Shown here one piece after another: positions 1 to 8,176 of a stretch of 64,000 nucleotides of DNA. The position numbers and the translations under genes are program-made. This DNA is from Aquabacterium sp. (GTDB lineage: Bacteria > Pseudomonadota > Gammaproteobacteria > Burkholderiales > Burkholderiaceae_C): NCBI RefSeq assembly GCF_029946005.1, contig NZ_JAQSDR010000002.1:343667-407666 (forward strand). Reading direction: 5' to 3'. Positions within the stretch are counted from its first letter, which is position 1. Every line of letters begins with the position of its first letter. Below the pieces are notes generated by a model. The model did not search any database and had not been told where the DNA came from. It worked only from the letters and a program-made list of their open reading frames with translations.

Positions 1-2
1 TC

Positions 3-875
3 GTCTACCTGACCTATTGCACTGGCGACGTGCACACCGGCAACAAGGTCAATGTGTACAACAACACCGACCCGGCCAACCCCATGACCTACTTCCACCG
101 TGGCGCCATCAACGCGCAGGCGGTGGCGAACTGGATGGCCAAGAACCTGCCCCAGCCCGACCACCTGCTGCTGACCGGTTTCTCGGCCGGTGGCGTGGGC
201 TCCACGGCCAACTACGCGGCCTTCCGCACCACGCTCAAGCCCAAGAAGATGGCCCTGGCCGCCGACTCCGGCCCGCTGTTCAACGTGCCCCGCACTGCCA
301 CCCCCGAGCAAGCACCGTCCGTGCTGCTGCACAACAAGATCCGCGAAGTCTGGGGCCTGGATGGTCCTGACGGCCTGGTCACCCAGCTGATCACCAAGTA
401 CCCGGGTGCAGGCGACTTGAACAACATGGGCTCCATCACCGCTGGCCTGGGCAAGATCTTCCCCAATGACCGCATTGGCTACACGATGTTCCAGGAGGAC
501 ACCAACTTCTCGGCCTTCTCGTACCAGAAGTTCTACCCCGAGATCGCCAACGCTGCCACCGACGCCGAACGCCTGAAACTGCTGAACGTGAAGTGGCGCC
601 AGGAAATCGAACCTTGGATTGCCCAAATGACCCCCACCAACGTGGGCTACTACGTCCCCAACAAGCGTGACATCAATGGTTCGCACTGCACCACCATCGT
701 CACCTTCGGCGGCACCAGCATCGTTGAAAAGAAGCTGAACTCGGTGGGCGTGTTCGTGGACAACTTGCTGGACGGCAAGGGCCCGGTCATGCGCGCCTAT
801 GAAACCAAGCCGACCACGCAGCGCGTCTTGCTGAGCGACATGTTCGCCGACTGGCTGGCGCCTTTGATCCCTTGA
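3..875 (+). CDS. Pectinacetylesterase/Notum-family serine esterase, C-terminal part
   Basis: The 5' end lies outside the window; the reading frame is open from the first bases and ends at TGA 873-875. The visible 290 residues open with YCTGDVHTG, the conserved segment of the pectinacetylesterase/Notum (PAE) family, and carry GFSAGG, the GxSxGG nucleophile elbow, about 50 residues later. A DxxH-type stretch (NGSHCTT) near residue 230 probably supplies the catalytic His. Family members hydrolyse O-acyl esters and are usually exported; the signal peptide would lie upstream of the window. The natural substrate in bacteria is unclear, and 'vtpJ-therm'-type esterase is an equivalent name. Two hairpins follow the stop. 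Confidence 0.75.
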   Translation, partial: VYLTYCTGDVHTGNKVNVYNNTDPANPMTYFHRGAINAQAVANWMAKNLPQPDHLLLTGFSAGGVGSTANYAAFRTTLKPKKMALAADSGPLFNVPRTATPEQAPSVLLHNKIREVWGLDGPDGLVTQLITKYPGAGDLNNMGSITAGLGKIFPNDRIGYTMFQEDTNFSAFSYQKFYPEIANAATDAERLKLLNVKWRQEIEPWIAQMTPTNVGYYVPNKRDINGSHCTTIVTFGGTSIVEKKLNSVGVFVDNLLDGKGPVMRAYETKPTTQRVLLSDMFADWLAPLIP

Positions 876-886
876 CGCCAGTGAAA

Positions 887-949
887 AAGCGCCCCTCGGG
901 GCGCTTGGCAGACCATGAAAAAAGCGGACTGTTGCCAGTCCGCTTTTTT
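887..949. terminator. Two stacked rho-independent hairpins between convergent genes
   Basis: The first hairpin is AAGCGCCCC-TC-GGGGCGCTT at 887-906. The second, at 918-949, has 13-nt arms (AAAAAAGCGGACT and its complement) around a 6-nt loop and ends in a T run on both strands. It can therefore terminate the esterase from the left and the PEP-CTERM gene from the right. Confidence 0.85.
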
Positions 950-970
950 CACATCAGTCTGATATGAAAA

Positions 971-1450
971 TCAGACGGCTTGACGGCGACGAGCCACCAG
1001 GCCAACCACACCCAGACCTGCGAAGATCAGCGCCAGGGACTCTGGCTCAGGCACGGCTGAAGGCGTGGAATACACACTGCCGACGTAGGTGTAGATGCTT
1101 GGGAAAGCGCCTTCCACCTTCAGGGTGTGCGAACCAGCCGTCAAACCGGTGAAGCTGAACCCGTAGCCCGTCGTGGTCGACGTCAACGAGGTGGACACAC
1201 CATCGATCAGCACGGAACTGAAGGTGGCGCCGTAGCCACCAATCGAACCGATCAAATCGCTGTTACCGCCCACCGAGAAGGTGTACGAATCAGCGATCGT
1301 GCCGCCGGTGGCGAATGCACCAGTGCCCAAGAACAAGGCAGGCGTGGGCGTCAGAGCACCCAGATCGCCACCTGGCAAAGCTGGCGCACCAGCCATTGCC
1401 GAACCTGCCACCACGAGGGAAGCAGCAGCTACCAACATTTTCAATTTCAT
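971..1450 (-). CDS. Small PEP-CTERM sorting-domain protein
   Basis: The 159-residue secreted protein has a signal peptide (MKLKMLVAAASLVVAGSAMA), a short Gly/Ser/Thr-rich body, and a C-terminal tail of VPEPESLA, a hydrophobic helix and ARRRQAV. This is the tripartite PEP-CTERM signal cut by exosortase, so the mature protein is probably exported and linked to exopolysaccharide. An upstream in-frame ATG would add 8 residues, but a GGAGG ribosome site lies just before ATG 1450. A CCCCT-N5-AGGGG inverted repeat lies 95 bp upstream. No exosortase gene is in the window. The body is not recognised and its specific function is unknown. Confidence 0.88.
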   Translation of the reverse strand: MKLKMLVAAASLVVAGSAMAGAPALPGGDLGALTPTPALFLGTGAFATGGTIADSYTFSVGGNSDLIGSIGGYGATFSSVLIDGVSTSLTSTTTGYGFSFTGLTAGSHTLKVEGAFPSIYTYVGSVYSTPSAVPEPESLALIFAGLGVVGLVARRRQAV

Positions 1451-1545
1451 AAGTAACCTCCAATAGTTATCCAACGGATCGCTGACCCAAAAAGCTTCAG
1501 GACCGCGACCGCCCTTTTATATGTCCAGGCGCCGCCAGGGCATAC

Positions 1546-1560
1546 CCCCTGTTTCAGGGG
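1546..1560 (-). promoter_or_regulatory. Inverted repeat CCCCT-N5-AGGGG upstream of PEP-CTERM gene
   Basis: This is a perfect palindrome whose arms extend to 9 bp (1543-1563) around a 3-nt spacer. It lies 95 bp upstream of the PEP-CTERM start. The same 15-bp pattern recurs at 3721, 33032 and 45146, and with one mismatch at 9245. It is probably an operator or activator site. No T run follows, so it is not a terminator. I looked for a sigma-54 GG-N10-GC element between it and the gene and saw none that convinces. Confidence 0.6.
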
Positions 1561-1633
1561 GTAAAGGTAACAACCCTAAGTTGCCGAGGTTACAAATGAG
1601 GTAAACGATTCATATTTCATGACACGGAAACGC

Positions 1634-1657
1634 AAAAAAGGCCCCGAAGGACCTTTT
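1634..1657 (-). terminator. Rho-independent terminator of pckG
   Basis: On the minus strand, 9-nt arms AAAAGGTCC and GGGCCTTTT enclose a UUCG-type tetraloop and run into a T run. It lies 20 bp after the pckG stop codon. Confidence 0.85.
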
Positions 1658-1675
1658 CCCATCATGTGAACAACA

Positions 1676-3544
1676 TCAAGCCGCCAAACGCTGCTCGATC
1701 TTGGCTTTGGTGGCGGGCATCTCGGTCGGCAGGTGATACGACAGTTGCTGGAACAACTCGTCGTGCAACTTCAGTTCTTGCGTCCACGCTGCGGTGTCGA
1801 TGCCGATCACCGATTGGAACTGCTCCTTGGTGAAGTTCAGGCCGTTCCAGTTGATTTCTTCGTAGGTCGGGCTCAGGCCGAAAGCGTTGTCCACGCCCTT
1901 GGCGGTGCCCGCGATGCGTCCCAGGATCCATTCCAGGACGCGCATGTTCTCGCCGTAGCCGGGCCACACGAACTTGCCGTCGGCGCCCTTGCGGAACCAG
2001 TTCACGCAGTACACCGGAGGCGTCTGGTGACCGGCCTTTTGCAGCTTGGCACCCACGTCCAGCCAGTGCTGGAAGTAGTCGCTCATGTTGTAGCCCATGA
2101 AAGGCAGCATGGCGAAGGGATCGCGGCGAACCACGCCTTGCGCGCCAAAGGCGGCGGCGGTGGTTTCGGAACCCATGGTCGCGGCCATGTAGACGCCTTC
2201 GGTCCAGTCGCGGGCTTCGGTCACCAGCGGCACCGTGGTGGAACGGCGGCCGCCGAAGATGAAGGCATCAATGGCCACGCCGGCGGGGTTGTCCCACTCA
2301 GGGTCGAGCGCAGGGTTGTTGGTCGCGGCCACGGTGAAGCGGGCGTTGGGGTGGGCGGCCTTGGCGCCGGTTTCCTTGGCGATCTGGGGCGTCCAGTCCT
2401 TGCCTTGCCAGTCGACCAGGTGGGCCGGGGGCGTGTCGGTCATGCCTTCCCACCAGATGTCGCCATCGTCAGTCAGGGCGACGTTGGTGAAGATGGTGTC
2501 GCGCAACACCGACTGCATGCAGTTGTGGTTGGTGAGGTCGTTGGTGCCTGGAGCCACGCCAAAATACCCGGCTTCGGGGTTGATCGCGTAAAGGCGGCCA
2601 TCGGCTCCGGGCTTGATCCAGGCAATGTCGTCACCGATGGTGGTGACCTTCCAGCCGTTGTAGCCCTCGGGCGGGATCAGCATCGAGAAATTGGTCTTGC
2701 CGCAGGCGCTGGGGAAGGCCGCCGCGATGTGCGACTTCTTGCCTTGTGGATCGGTCACGCCCAAGAGCAGCATGTGCTCGGCCAGCCAGCCTTGGTCGCG
2801 GCCCATGGTGGAGGCGATGCGCAGCGCAAAGCACTTCTTGCCCAGCAACGCGTTGCCACCGTAGCCGGAGCCGTAGGACCAGATTTCGCGGGTGGAAGGG
2901 TAGTGAACGATATACTTGACGGTAGGGTTGCAAGGCCAGACGCTGTCCTTTTGGCCCGCTTCAAGCGGGGCGCCCACGGTGTGCACGCAAGGCACGAACT
3001 CGCCATCGGCACCCAGCACGTCGATCACACCCTTGCCCATGCGGGTCATGAGCTTCATGTTGACGGCCACGTAGGCACTGTCGGACAGCTCGACGCCGAT
3101 GTGGGCAATGGGCGAACCCAAGGGGCCCATGCTGAAAGGCACCACGTACATCGTGCGGCCCTTCATGCAGCCCTTGAACAGGGCACCTTCGCCGGTTTGC
3201 AGCTTGGCGCGCATTTCAGCGGGCTCACACCAGTTGTTGGTGGGACCGGCGTCTTCCTTGCGGTCTGAGCAGATGAAGGTGCGGTCTTCCACGCGGGCCA
3301 CGTCCGACGGGTCGGTCACGGCCAGGTAGCTGTTGGGGCGCAGTTCGGGGTTCAGCTTCTTGAAGCTGCCAGCCGCCACCAGTTGGCCGCAGAAGCGGTT
3401 GTATTCTTCTTCAGTGCCATCGCACCAATAGACGTCCTTGGCTTGCGTCAGGGCGGCGATGTCGGCCACCCAGGCGATCAGCTTGGCATTCTTGACGTAA
3501 GCGGGGGCGTTCAAAGGCACCCCCTGCGAGACGGTTTGGTTCAT
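1676..3544 (-). CDS. pckG: Phosphoenolpyruvate carboxykinase (GTP)
   Basis: The enzyme interconverts oxaloacetate plus GTP with phosphoenolpyruvate plus GDP and CO2, the entry step of gluconeogenesis in the cytosol. The 622-residue length fits the GTP-dependent class. [10 protein letters not shown] is the kinase-1 P-loop with the catalytic Cys typical of GTP enzymes, and the [13 protein letters not shown] and WFRKG segments are also characteristic. The start MNQTVSQG is preceded by GGAG 8 nt upstream; a longer open frame to 3673 gives an atypical N-terminus and is rejected. The gene stands alone, with its own terminator. Confidence 0.97.
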   Translation of the reverse strand: MNQTVSQGVPLNAPAYVKNAKLIAWVADIAALTQAKDVYWCDGTEEEYNRFCGQLVAAGSFKKLNPELRPNSYLAVTDPSDVARVEDRTFICSDRKEDAGPTNNWCEPAEMRAKLQTGEGALFKGCMKGRTMYVVPFSMGPLGSPIAHIGVELSDSAYVAVNMKLMTRMGKGVIDVLGADGEFVPCVHTVGAPLEAGQKDSVWPCNPTVKYIVHYPSTREIWSYGSGYGGNALLGKKCFALRIASTMGRDQGWLAEHMLLLGVTDPQGKKSHIAAAFPSACGKTNFSMLIPPEGYNGWKVTTIGDDIAWIKPGADGRLYAINPEAGYFGVAPGTNDLTNHNCMQSVLRDTIFTNVALTDDGDIWWEGMTDTPPAHLVDWQGKDWTPQIAKETGAKAAHPNARFTVAATNNPALDPEWDNPAGVAIDAFIFGGRRSTTVPLVTEARDWTEGVYMAATMGSETTAAAFGAQGVVRRDPFAMLPFMGYNMSDYFQHWLDVGAKLQKAGHQTPPVYCVNWFRKGADGKFVWPGYGENMRVLEWILGRIAGTAKGVDNAFGLSPTYEEINWNGLNFTKEQFQSVIGIDTAAWTQELKLHDELFQQLSYHLPTEMPATKAKIEQRLAA

Positions 3545-3844
3545 GACAATGGCTCCAAAAGTAAAAAACAGGGTCTCGACAGCGCGGCAACAGCTTGGGG
3601 CTGCGCTCTCGACACCCTGCCGGTTGACATTCCCGGCGGAGAACGGCAACGGCATCGCCGGGCAAAATGCCAAACAGCGAAACCTCGTAGTTTAGTTCAC
3701 CCCTTCCGGTTTGAGTTCCCCCCCTTTCCGAGGGGTTTCCGCCAGGGTGCCAACTCTGTCACACAGCAAACACCGCGCCAACTTGTCGGCAAGCCCTGGA
3801 TTCCACTACGCGACAATGGCCCGTGCCCTTGATAAGGTGGAACG
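3545..3844. other. Divergent intergenic region between pckG and the ABC transporter operon
   Basis: This 300-bp non-coding stretch should hold the promoters of both flanking operons. A CCCCT-N5-AGGGG site lies at 3721-3735. Its base composition is more AT-rich around 3545-3575. I see no RNA gene, no riboswitch-like fold and no convincing small ORF. Confidence 0.5.
3721..3735 (+). promoter_or_regulatory. Inverted repeat CCCCT-N5-AGGGG upstream of transporter operon
   Basis: CCCCTTTCCGAGGGG matches the 15-bp pattern seen ahead of both PEP-CTERM genes. It is 109 bp before the binding-protein start and 176 bp before pckG on the other strand. The central five bases differ from the other copies, so this is the weakest of the exact matches. 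Confidence 0.4.
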
Positions 3845-4624
3845 ATGAATCGACGGGACTGGATCGGATGGACCACTGGCTGGCTGAGCCTGCCTGGGTG
3901 GGCATGGGCACAAAGCACGGACCCCGTGCGCCTGGGAGTTGATGGCCTGTTGCAGGACACGGGCCTGGCCGGGCGCTGGAAAGCGGGGATGGGCCGCGAC
4001 CTGGGACTGGCGGCCACTTGGGTGCGCGAACCCTCGGGCACCATCTTGCGGCAGCTTGAGTCGGGCGAGCTGCCCATCGGCTTGTTCCTGAGCCACCCCC
4101 TGGCCGACCGCCTGGAGCAACAAGGCCTGATCCACGACCGCCACACGCTGGCCCGCACCCAGGTCTTGCTGGTGGGGCCATCGGCCGACCCCGCGGGCGT
4201 GCGCGGTGAGCGCGACGTGGTCCGAGCCTTGCATCAGATATTGGCCGGCCAGGCCGCAGGCGCGTGCCGTTGGCTACCAGCGCCCAAGGATTCGGCACTG
4301 GCGGGCCTGAGCGACACATTGACCAGCACCCTGGGCGCCCAGCATTTGCCCGCCCGGACCGCCAGCAGTGCGTCGGCAGGCGCTTCGTTGCCACCCTATC
4401 AATGGTTGACCATGGCCGATTGGCAAAAAATGGCCCGCGCTGAGCGCCTTGCCCGCAAAGTCTTGGTCGATCAGGATCCCCGCCTGTGGCTGAACTGTCA
4501 GGTGGCCCGCTCGTTCAAGACACCCCACCCCGCGGGCAAGCTTCTGGTGAAGTGGTTGCAAGGCCCCCTGGGGAGACAGGCCGTCACGGCGCCAGGTTCG
4601 GCGTGGCAAAAAGCGCCGGGCTGA
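3845..4624 (+). CDS. TupA-like periplasmic substrate-binding protein (tungstate/molybdate type)
   Basis: The 259-residue exported protein would capture an oxyanion for the permease and ATPase that follow. The N-terminus MNRRDWIG followed by a hydrophobic stretch to AWAQ reads as a signal peptide, with a twin-Arg motif that would suit Tat export. The order DTGL, SGTILRQLESGE, IGLFLSH and LLVGPSADPAGVRG follows the tungstate-binding TupA family, where the equivalent segments are 'DSGL', 'GTGQAL', 'DVLLVH' and 'VGPxxDPAG'. The central TupA motif SRGDxSGTH is not recognisable, so ligand specificity is uncertain. The stop is 4 bp before the permease start. Confidence 0.7.
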   Translation: MNRRDWIGWTTGWLSLPGWAWAQSTDPVRLGVDGLLQDTGLAGRWKAGMGRDLGLAATWVREPSGTILRQLESGELPIGLFLSHPLADRLEQQGLIHDRHTLARTQVLLVGPSADPAGVRGERDVVRALHQILAGQAAGACRWLPAPKDSALAGLSDTLTSTLGAQHLPARTASSASAGASLPPYQWLTMADWQKMARAERLARKVLVDQDPRLWLNCQVARSFKTPHPAGKLLVKWLQGPLGRQAVTAPGSAWQKAPG

Positions 4625-4628
4625 GGCC

Positions 4629-5336
4629 ATGAGCACCTGGGAACTCGACGCCATCTGGCTGAGCGGGCAAATTGCATTGCTCACGCTGCTGATCAGCACC
4701 CCGCCAGCGGTGGTGCTGGCCTCGGTGATGGCCAAAGCACGTTGGCACGGCCACTGGCTGTTGAACACGGTGGTGCTGCTGCCCATGGCCCTGCCGCCTG
4801 CCGTGGTGGGCTTCGCCTTGCTCGCGGGCCTGAGCGATGACGGCCAGCTCGGCCACTGGATTGGCAACCTGACGGGCTGGACGCTGAGCTTCTTTCCCAG
4901 CGGCGCGGTGCTGGCCGCCAGCCTGGTCACCCTGCCGCTGATGGTGCGCGTGCTGCGCCCCGCTTTCGAAGCCGTCGACCCGATGATGGCGCCCTTGGCC
5001 CAGACGCTGGGCGCCTCCCCGTGGGGCGCCTGGTGGAGCATCACCTTGCCGCTGGCTGCGCCCGCCGTGCTGTCGGCCATGGCGCTGGGCTTGGCAGCGG
5101 CCTGGGGCGAGACGGGCGCCACCTTGGTGCTCGCCTCGGCCTTGCAGCCCAGCCCCCGCGTCGGGCACCCCGAGCACAGCGTGCCCCTTGCCCTGGTGCA
5201 GGCCCTGCGCTCGCCCGACAACCTGGGGGCCGCGACTCGCCTGGCACTGGTATCGGTCGGCGTCGCGTTCGTGGCGGTCTTGCTGAGCGAAGCCGGACGC
5301 CGCCATTGGCAGGGCCGGTGGGCGGCCGCCAAATGA
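4629..5336 (+). CDS. Molybdate/tungstate-type ABC transporter permease
   Basis: This is a 235-residue inner-membrane protein with about five hydrophobic segments, the size and topology of ModB/TupB. The cytoplasmic EAA loop, which docks on the ATPase, is intact as LGASPWGAWWSITLPLAAP, followed by the family-typical GETGATLVLA. It would form the homodimeric channel for the upstream binding protein. Its stop overlaps the ATPase start (ATGA at 5333-5336), so the two are translationally coupled. Whether the substrate is molybdate or tungstate cannot be told from the sequence. Confidence 0.85.
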   Translation: MSTWELDAIWLSGQIALLTLLISTPPAVVLASVMAKARWHGHWLLNTVVLLPMALPPAVVGFALLAGLSDDGQLGHWIGNLTGWTLSFFPSGAVLAASLVTLPLMVRVLRPAFEAVDPMMAPLAQTLGASPWGAWWSITLPLAAPAVLSAMALGLAAAWGETGATLVLASALQPSPRVGHPEHSVPLALVQALRSPDNLGAATRLALVSVGVAFVAVLLSEAGRRHWQGRWAAAK

Positions 5337-6490
5337 ACAAACTGCCCAAAGTCCTGCCATTGGCCTTGAGCGTGGAGTTGCGACTGCAGCAACCCGGGTT
5401 GGACATCCAGGCCCAGTTCCGCGTACTGCCGGGGCGCGTGTGCGCCATCGTGGGGCGCTCGGGTGCGGGCAAGTCGGCCCTGCTCAAAGCCACGGCCGGG
5501 CTTCACCCTTCGTTGGGTGGGCGCGTTGCCCTGGGCAACCAAGCCATCTATGACTCGACGGCGGGCGTGAACCTGCCCCCCCAACAACGCCGACTGGCTT
5601 GGCTGGACGGCCACGCGCACCTGTTTCCGCACTTGAGTGTGCAGGGCAACCTGGAATATGGCCTGGCACGCGCGCCCAAACCCGTGAACGGCCCCAACTT
5701 CGACGCCGTGACCCAATGGCTGGACCTGCGCTCGCTGTTCAAAGCCCGGCCTGCGCGCCTCACACCGTCGCAGCGCTTCAAAGTGGCCCTGGGCCGCGCC
5801 TTGCTGTCCGCCCCCAGGGCCATCTTGCTGGACGACCCCTTGAGCGGCGTGGCCGAGCACGATCAGCCCCCCCTGCTCGACTTGCTGGCCCAGGTTCCCA
5901 CGCGGTCCAAATTGCCGGTGGTGCTGATCAGCCCGCGCATGAACGAGGTGATCCGCATGGCGGATGACGTGATCGTGCTGCACGAGGGGCGCATGACCAG
6001 TGGCGGCCCCGTCCCCCAGATCCTGTCGGACGTGTCCTTGTCCACCTTCCTGGAGGGCGTGAACGCGGGCAGCGTGATCGAGGGCGAGGTCAAGCGCCAC
6101 GACATCCAATGGCTGCTCAGCGAGATCGACGTGGCTGGTCAACGCGTGACCGCCCCCGCCGTGCTGCACGCGGTCGGCCGCAAGGTGCGCTTGAAAATCC
6201 GCGCCCGCGACATCAGCCTGCACCGCGATCTGCTGGAGGGCAGCAGCGCCAGCAACCAGCTGCGCGGCCGCATCACGCAGATCATGCTGGCGGGCGAGAA
6301 CGGCTCTTATGGCGCCGTGGGCGTCGAGCTAGATCACGTGCGAGAAACCGGTGATTTCTCCATCCAGCCCGGCGTGCAGATCTGGGCCCTGCTCACCCGG
6401 CGCGCCATCCAGGAGATGGACCTGGCGCCTGGTCAGCCTTGCGTGGCCAGCTTCAAGGCCATGTCCTTGGCGGTCTCTTCCTGGCGTTGA
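5333..6490 (+). CDS. ModC-like ABC ATPase with TOBE domain and eroded catalytic motifs
   Basis: The 385-residue protein has an ABC domain (residues 1-225) and a C-terminal MOP/TOBE oxyanion-binding domain (about 300-365), as in ModC. Walker A is intact (GRSGAGKSA, 41-49) and LFPHLSVQGNL is ModC-typical. The other motifs are altered. The Q-loop Gln is Asp92 (AWLDGHA). The LSGGQ signature is LTPSQ (143-147). The Walker B Glu is Asp168 (LLDDPL). The H-loop His is Pro201 (LISPRM). Only Asp for Glu is conservative, so ATPase activity is doubtful. The start overlaps the permease stop. The frame is open further upstream, but those codons overlap the permease and give no conserved sequence. Confidence 0.8.
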   Translation: MNKLPKVLPLALSVELRLQQPGLDIQAQFRVLPGRVCAIVGRSGAGKSALLKATAGLHPSLGGRVALGNQAIYDSTAGVNLPPQQRRLAWLDGHAHLFPHLSVQGNLEYGLARAPKPVNGPNFDAVTQWLDLRSLFKARPARLTPSQRFKVALGRALLSAPRAILLDDPLSGVAEHDQPPLLDLLAQVPTRSKLPVVLISPRMNEVIRMADDVIVLHEGRMTSGGPVPQILSDVSLSTFLEGVNAGSVIEGEVKRHDIQWLLSEIDVAGQRVTAPAVLHAVGRKVRLKIRARDISLHRDLLEGSSASNQLRGRITQIMLAGENGSYGAVGVELDHVRETGDFSIQPGVQIWALLTRRAIQEMDLAPGQPCVASFKAMSLAVSSWR

Positions 6491-6542
6491 AGTTGATATG
6501 CTTGAGCGGCTTCCATCACCTTGCCGCCATTCAGGAGTGCCC

Positions 6543-7148
6543 ATGTCTGCTGTTGTTGATCGCCGCGTGTTGTCCGTCAACACGGCACTGGCCCAAACCC
6601 TCGTGATCGACCACAAGCCTGTGCTCACGGCCATCGGCAAGCGAGCGGTCAGTTCACTGGCCTCGCCCGCGCGCATCGAGGTCAAGCCCATGGGCCTGCA
6701 TTTGGACGAACAGGCCGATCCCACCGTGCACGGCGGCCTGTCCAAGGCGGTCTACGCCTACCCCCACGAGCACTACCCCTTCTGGCAAACCGTGCGCTCG
6801 CAAGCCCAATCGCAGGCCTGGGACGAGGCCCTGCCGCACGGCATGCTGGGCGAGAACCTGACCATCACCGGTTTGCTGGAGAGCGATGCCTACATTGGCG
6901 ATGTATTGAAGTTCCCGGACTGCACGTTGGCCATCAGCGAGCCGCGCCATCCCTGCTTCAAGTTCGCGGCCGTGATGGGCTTCAAGCAGGCGGTCAAGAT
7001 GATGGCGCAATCGGGCTACTGCGGCTTCTACCTGGCGGTGCGGGTGCCCGGCACCATCGCGGCGGGTGAAAGCTACGAACTGATCCCCGGCCAGCGCCAG
7101 GTCAGCATCGCCGAGCTGTTCAAGTCCGACATGCGGCGCAAATCCTGA
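6543..7148 (+). CDS. MOSC-domain protein, YiiM-like
   Basis: MOSC domains bind the molybdenum cofactor or carry sulfur; the nearest characterised relative by motif is YiiM, which detoxifies N-hydroxylated base analogues. The 201-residue protein carries HGGLSKAVYAYP (about 61-72), GENLTITG (about 101-108) and SEPRHPCFKF, which contains the conserved Cys. AGGAG precedes ATG 6543 at good spacing. It lies 52 bp after the ModC-like gene and on the same strand, which fits a link between molybdenum uptake and a cofactor-using protein. A longer open frame overlapping the ATPase gene is not used. Confidence 0.85.
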   Translation: MSAVVDRRVLSVNTALAQTLVIDHKPVLTAIGKRAVSSLASPARIEVKPMGLHLDEQADPTVHGGLSKAVYAYPHEHYPFWQTVRSQAQSQAWDEALPHGMLGENLTITGLLESDAYIGDVLKFPDCTLAISEPRHPCFKFAAVMGFKQAVKMMAQSGYCGFYLAVRVPGTIAAGESYELIPGQRQVSIAELFKSDMRRKS

Positions 7149-7172
7149 TCGCCCGCCTGACAGCCCACCTGA

Positions 7173-8105
7173 TCAGCCCAGCGTTTCGATGATGGCGTTG
7201 GACACGCCACTCATCACGTGCCCTGCGGGCACATGGTGCGCCGCGCCATCGACATGACCGGTCTGGTCATCGAAGAAGAAATCAGGCTCAAACTCGCGCA
7301 GGAACTCGCCTTTGGGCAGGCCGCCCAAAAACATGGCCTCGTCCACTTCGATGTCCCAGTCCATCAGCGTGCGGATGGCGCGTTCGTGCGCCGGGGCGCT
7401 GCGCGCGGTGACCAGGGCGGTGCGGATGCGCATGCCGCCCTCTTCTCCCAAAGCCTGACCGCGTTGCTGCAGATCATGCAAGGCCTGCAAAAGTGGCTTG
7501 AAGGGCCCGGCCGGCAAAGGCTTGGCAGCGCGCTCCTGTTCGTGCAGTTGAAAGGCATCCAGCCCCGAGCTTTGGAAGACTTGCTCGGCCTCGTCCGAGA
7601 ACAGCACCGCGTCACCGTCAAAGGCAATGCGCACTTCGCGCGGGTGGGCTTCGCCGGCATGGGCTGAATGGGGCAGCACGCGCGCAGCGGGCACGCCTTC
7701 GAGCAGGGCCGAGCGCACATCGGCTTCGTTGGCCGACAGGAACAGGTGCGCCCGCAAAGGCCGCAAATACCGGTAAGGCGATTCGCCCCGTGTGAACACC
7801 CCCCGCTGAATCGGCAAGCCATAGTGGCGCGCCGAGCGGAACACGCGCATGCCAGACACCGGGTCGTTGCGCGACAAGATGACCACTTCAACGCGGGGTT
7901 GCTCGGGCGAGTTAAAGGCCAACAGCTTGCGCACCAGCGAAAACGCCACGCCCGGCTTGGCGGGTTCGTCCAGGCGCTTGAGCTGGTGCTTCATGTAGGC
8001 GCGGTCACCCGCAGCCTGGTCGAACAGCAGGTTCTCTTGCTCGAAGTCGAACAGCGCCCGCGATGAAATCGCCACCACCAACTGCCCTGACAAACTGACG
8101 GCCAT
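7173..8105 (-). CDS. 5'-nucleotidase, cytosolic type I (cN-I) family
   Basis: The 310-residue cytoplasmic protein is expected to dephosphorylate nucleoside 5'-monophosphates. Family signatures are LVVAISSRALFDFEQE at the N-terminus, VVILSRNDPVSGMRVF, the HAD-like FDGDAVLFSD (metal-binding Asp residues) and PDFFFDDQTGH near the C-terminus. ATG 8105 follows AGGG at 9 nt; an ATG six codons upstream is possible but would place that site inside the gene. It converges on the MOSC gene with only 24 bp between them. Confidence 0.85.
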   Translation of the reverse strand: MAVSLSGQLVVAISSRALFDFEQENLLFDQAAGDRAYMKHQLKRLDEPAKPGVAFSLVRKLLAFNSPEQPRVEVVILSRNDPVSGMRVFRSARHYGLPIQRGVFTRGESPYRYLRPLRAHLFLSANEADVRSALLEGVPAARVLPHSAHAGEAHPREVRIAFDGDAVLFSDEAEQVFQSSGLDAFQLHEQERAAKPLPAGPFKPLLQALHDLQQRGQALGEEGGMRIRTALVTARSAPAHERAIRTLMDWDIEVDEAMFLGGLPKGEFLREFEPDFFFDDQTGHVDGAAHHVPAGHVMSGVSNAIIETLG

Positions 8106-8176
8106 CTGGATGCACCCTTGCAATCAATCGAATTGAAGGGGCCAGTATCGCCGAGGCGCGTGCTGTCAGTGCACCA

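Noticed and set aside
1733..3268. 511-codon open frame antisense to pckG
   Set aside because: Its His/Val/Gly/Arg-rich composition is what the complement of a GC-rich gene gives; pckG on the other strand is certain.
4274..6223. 649-codon minus-strand frame across the transporter genes
   Set aside because: It is a shadow of three clearly recognised plus-strand genes and has no conserved motif.
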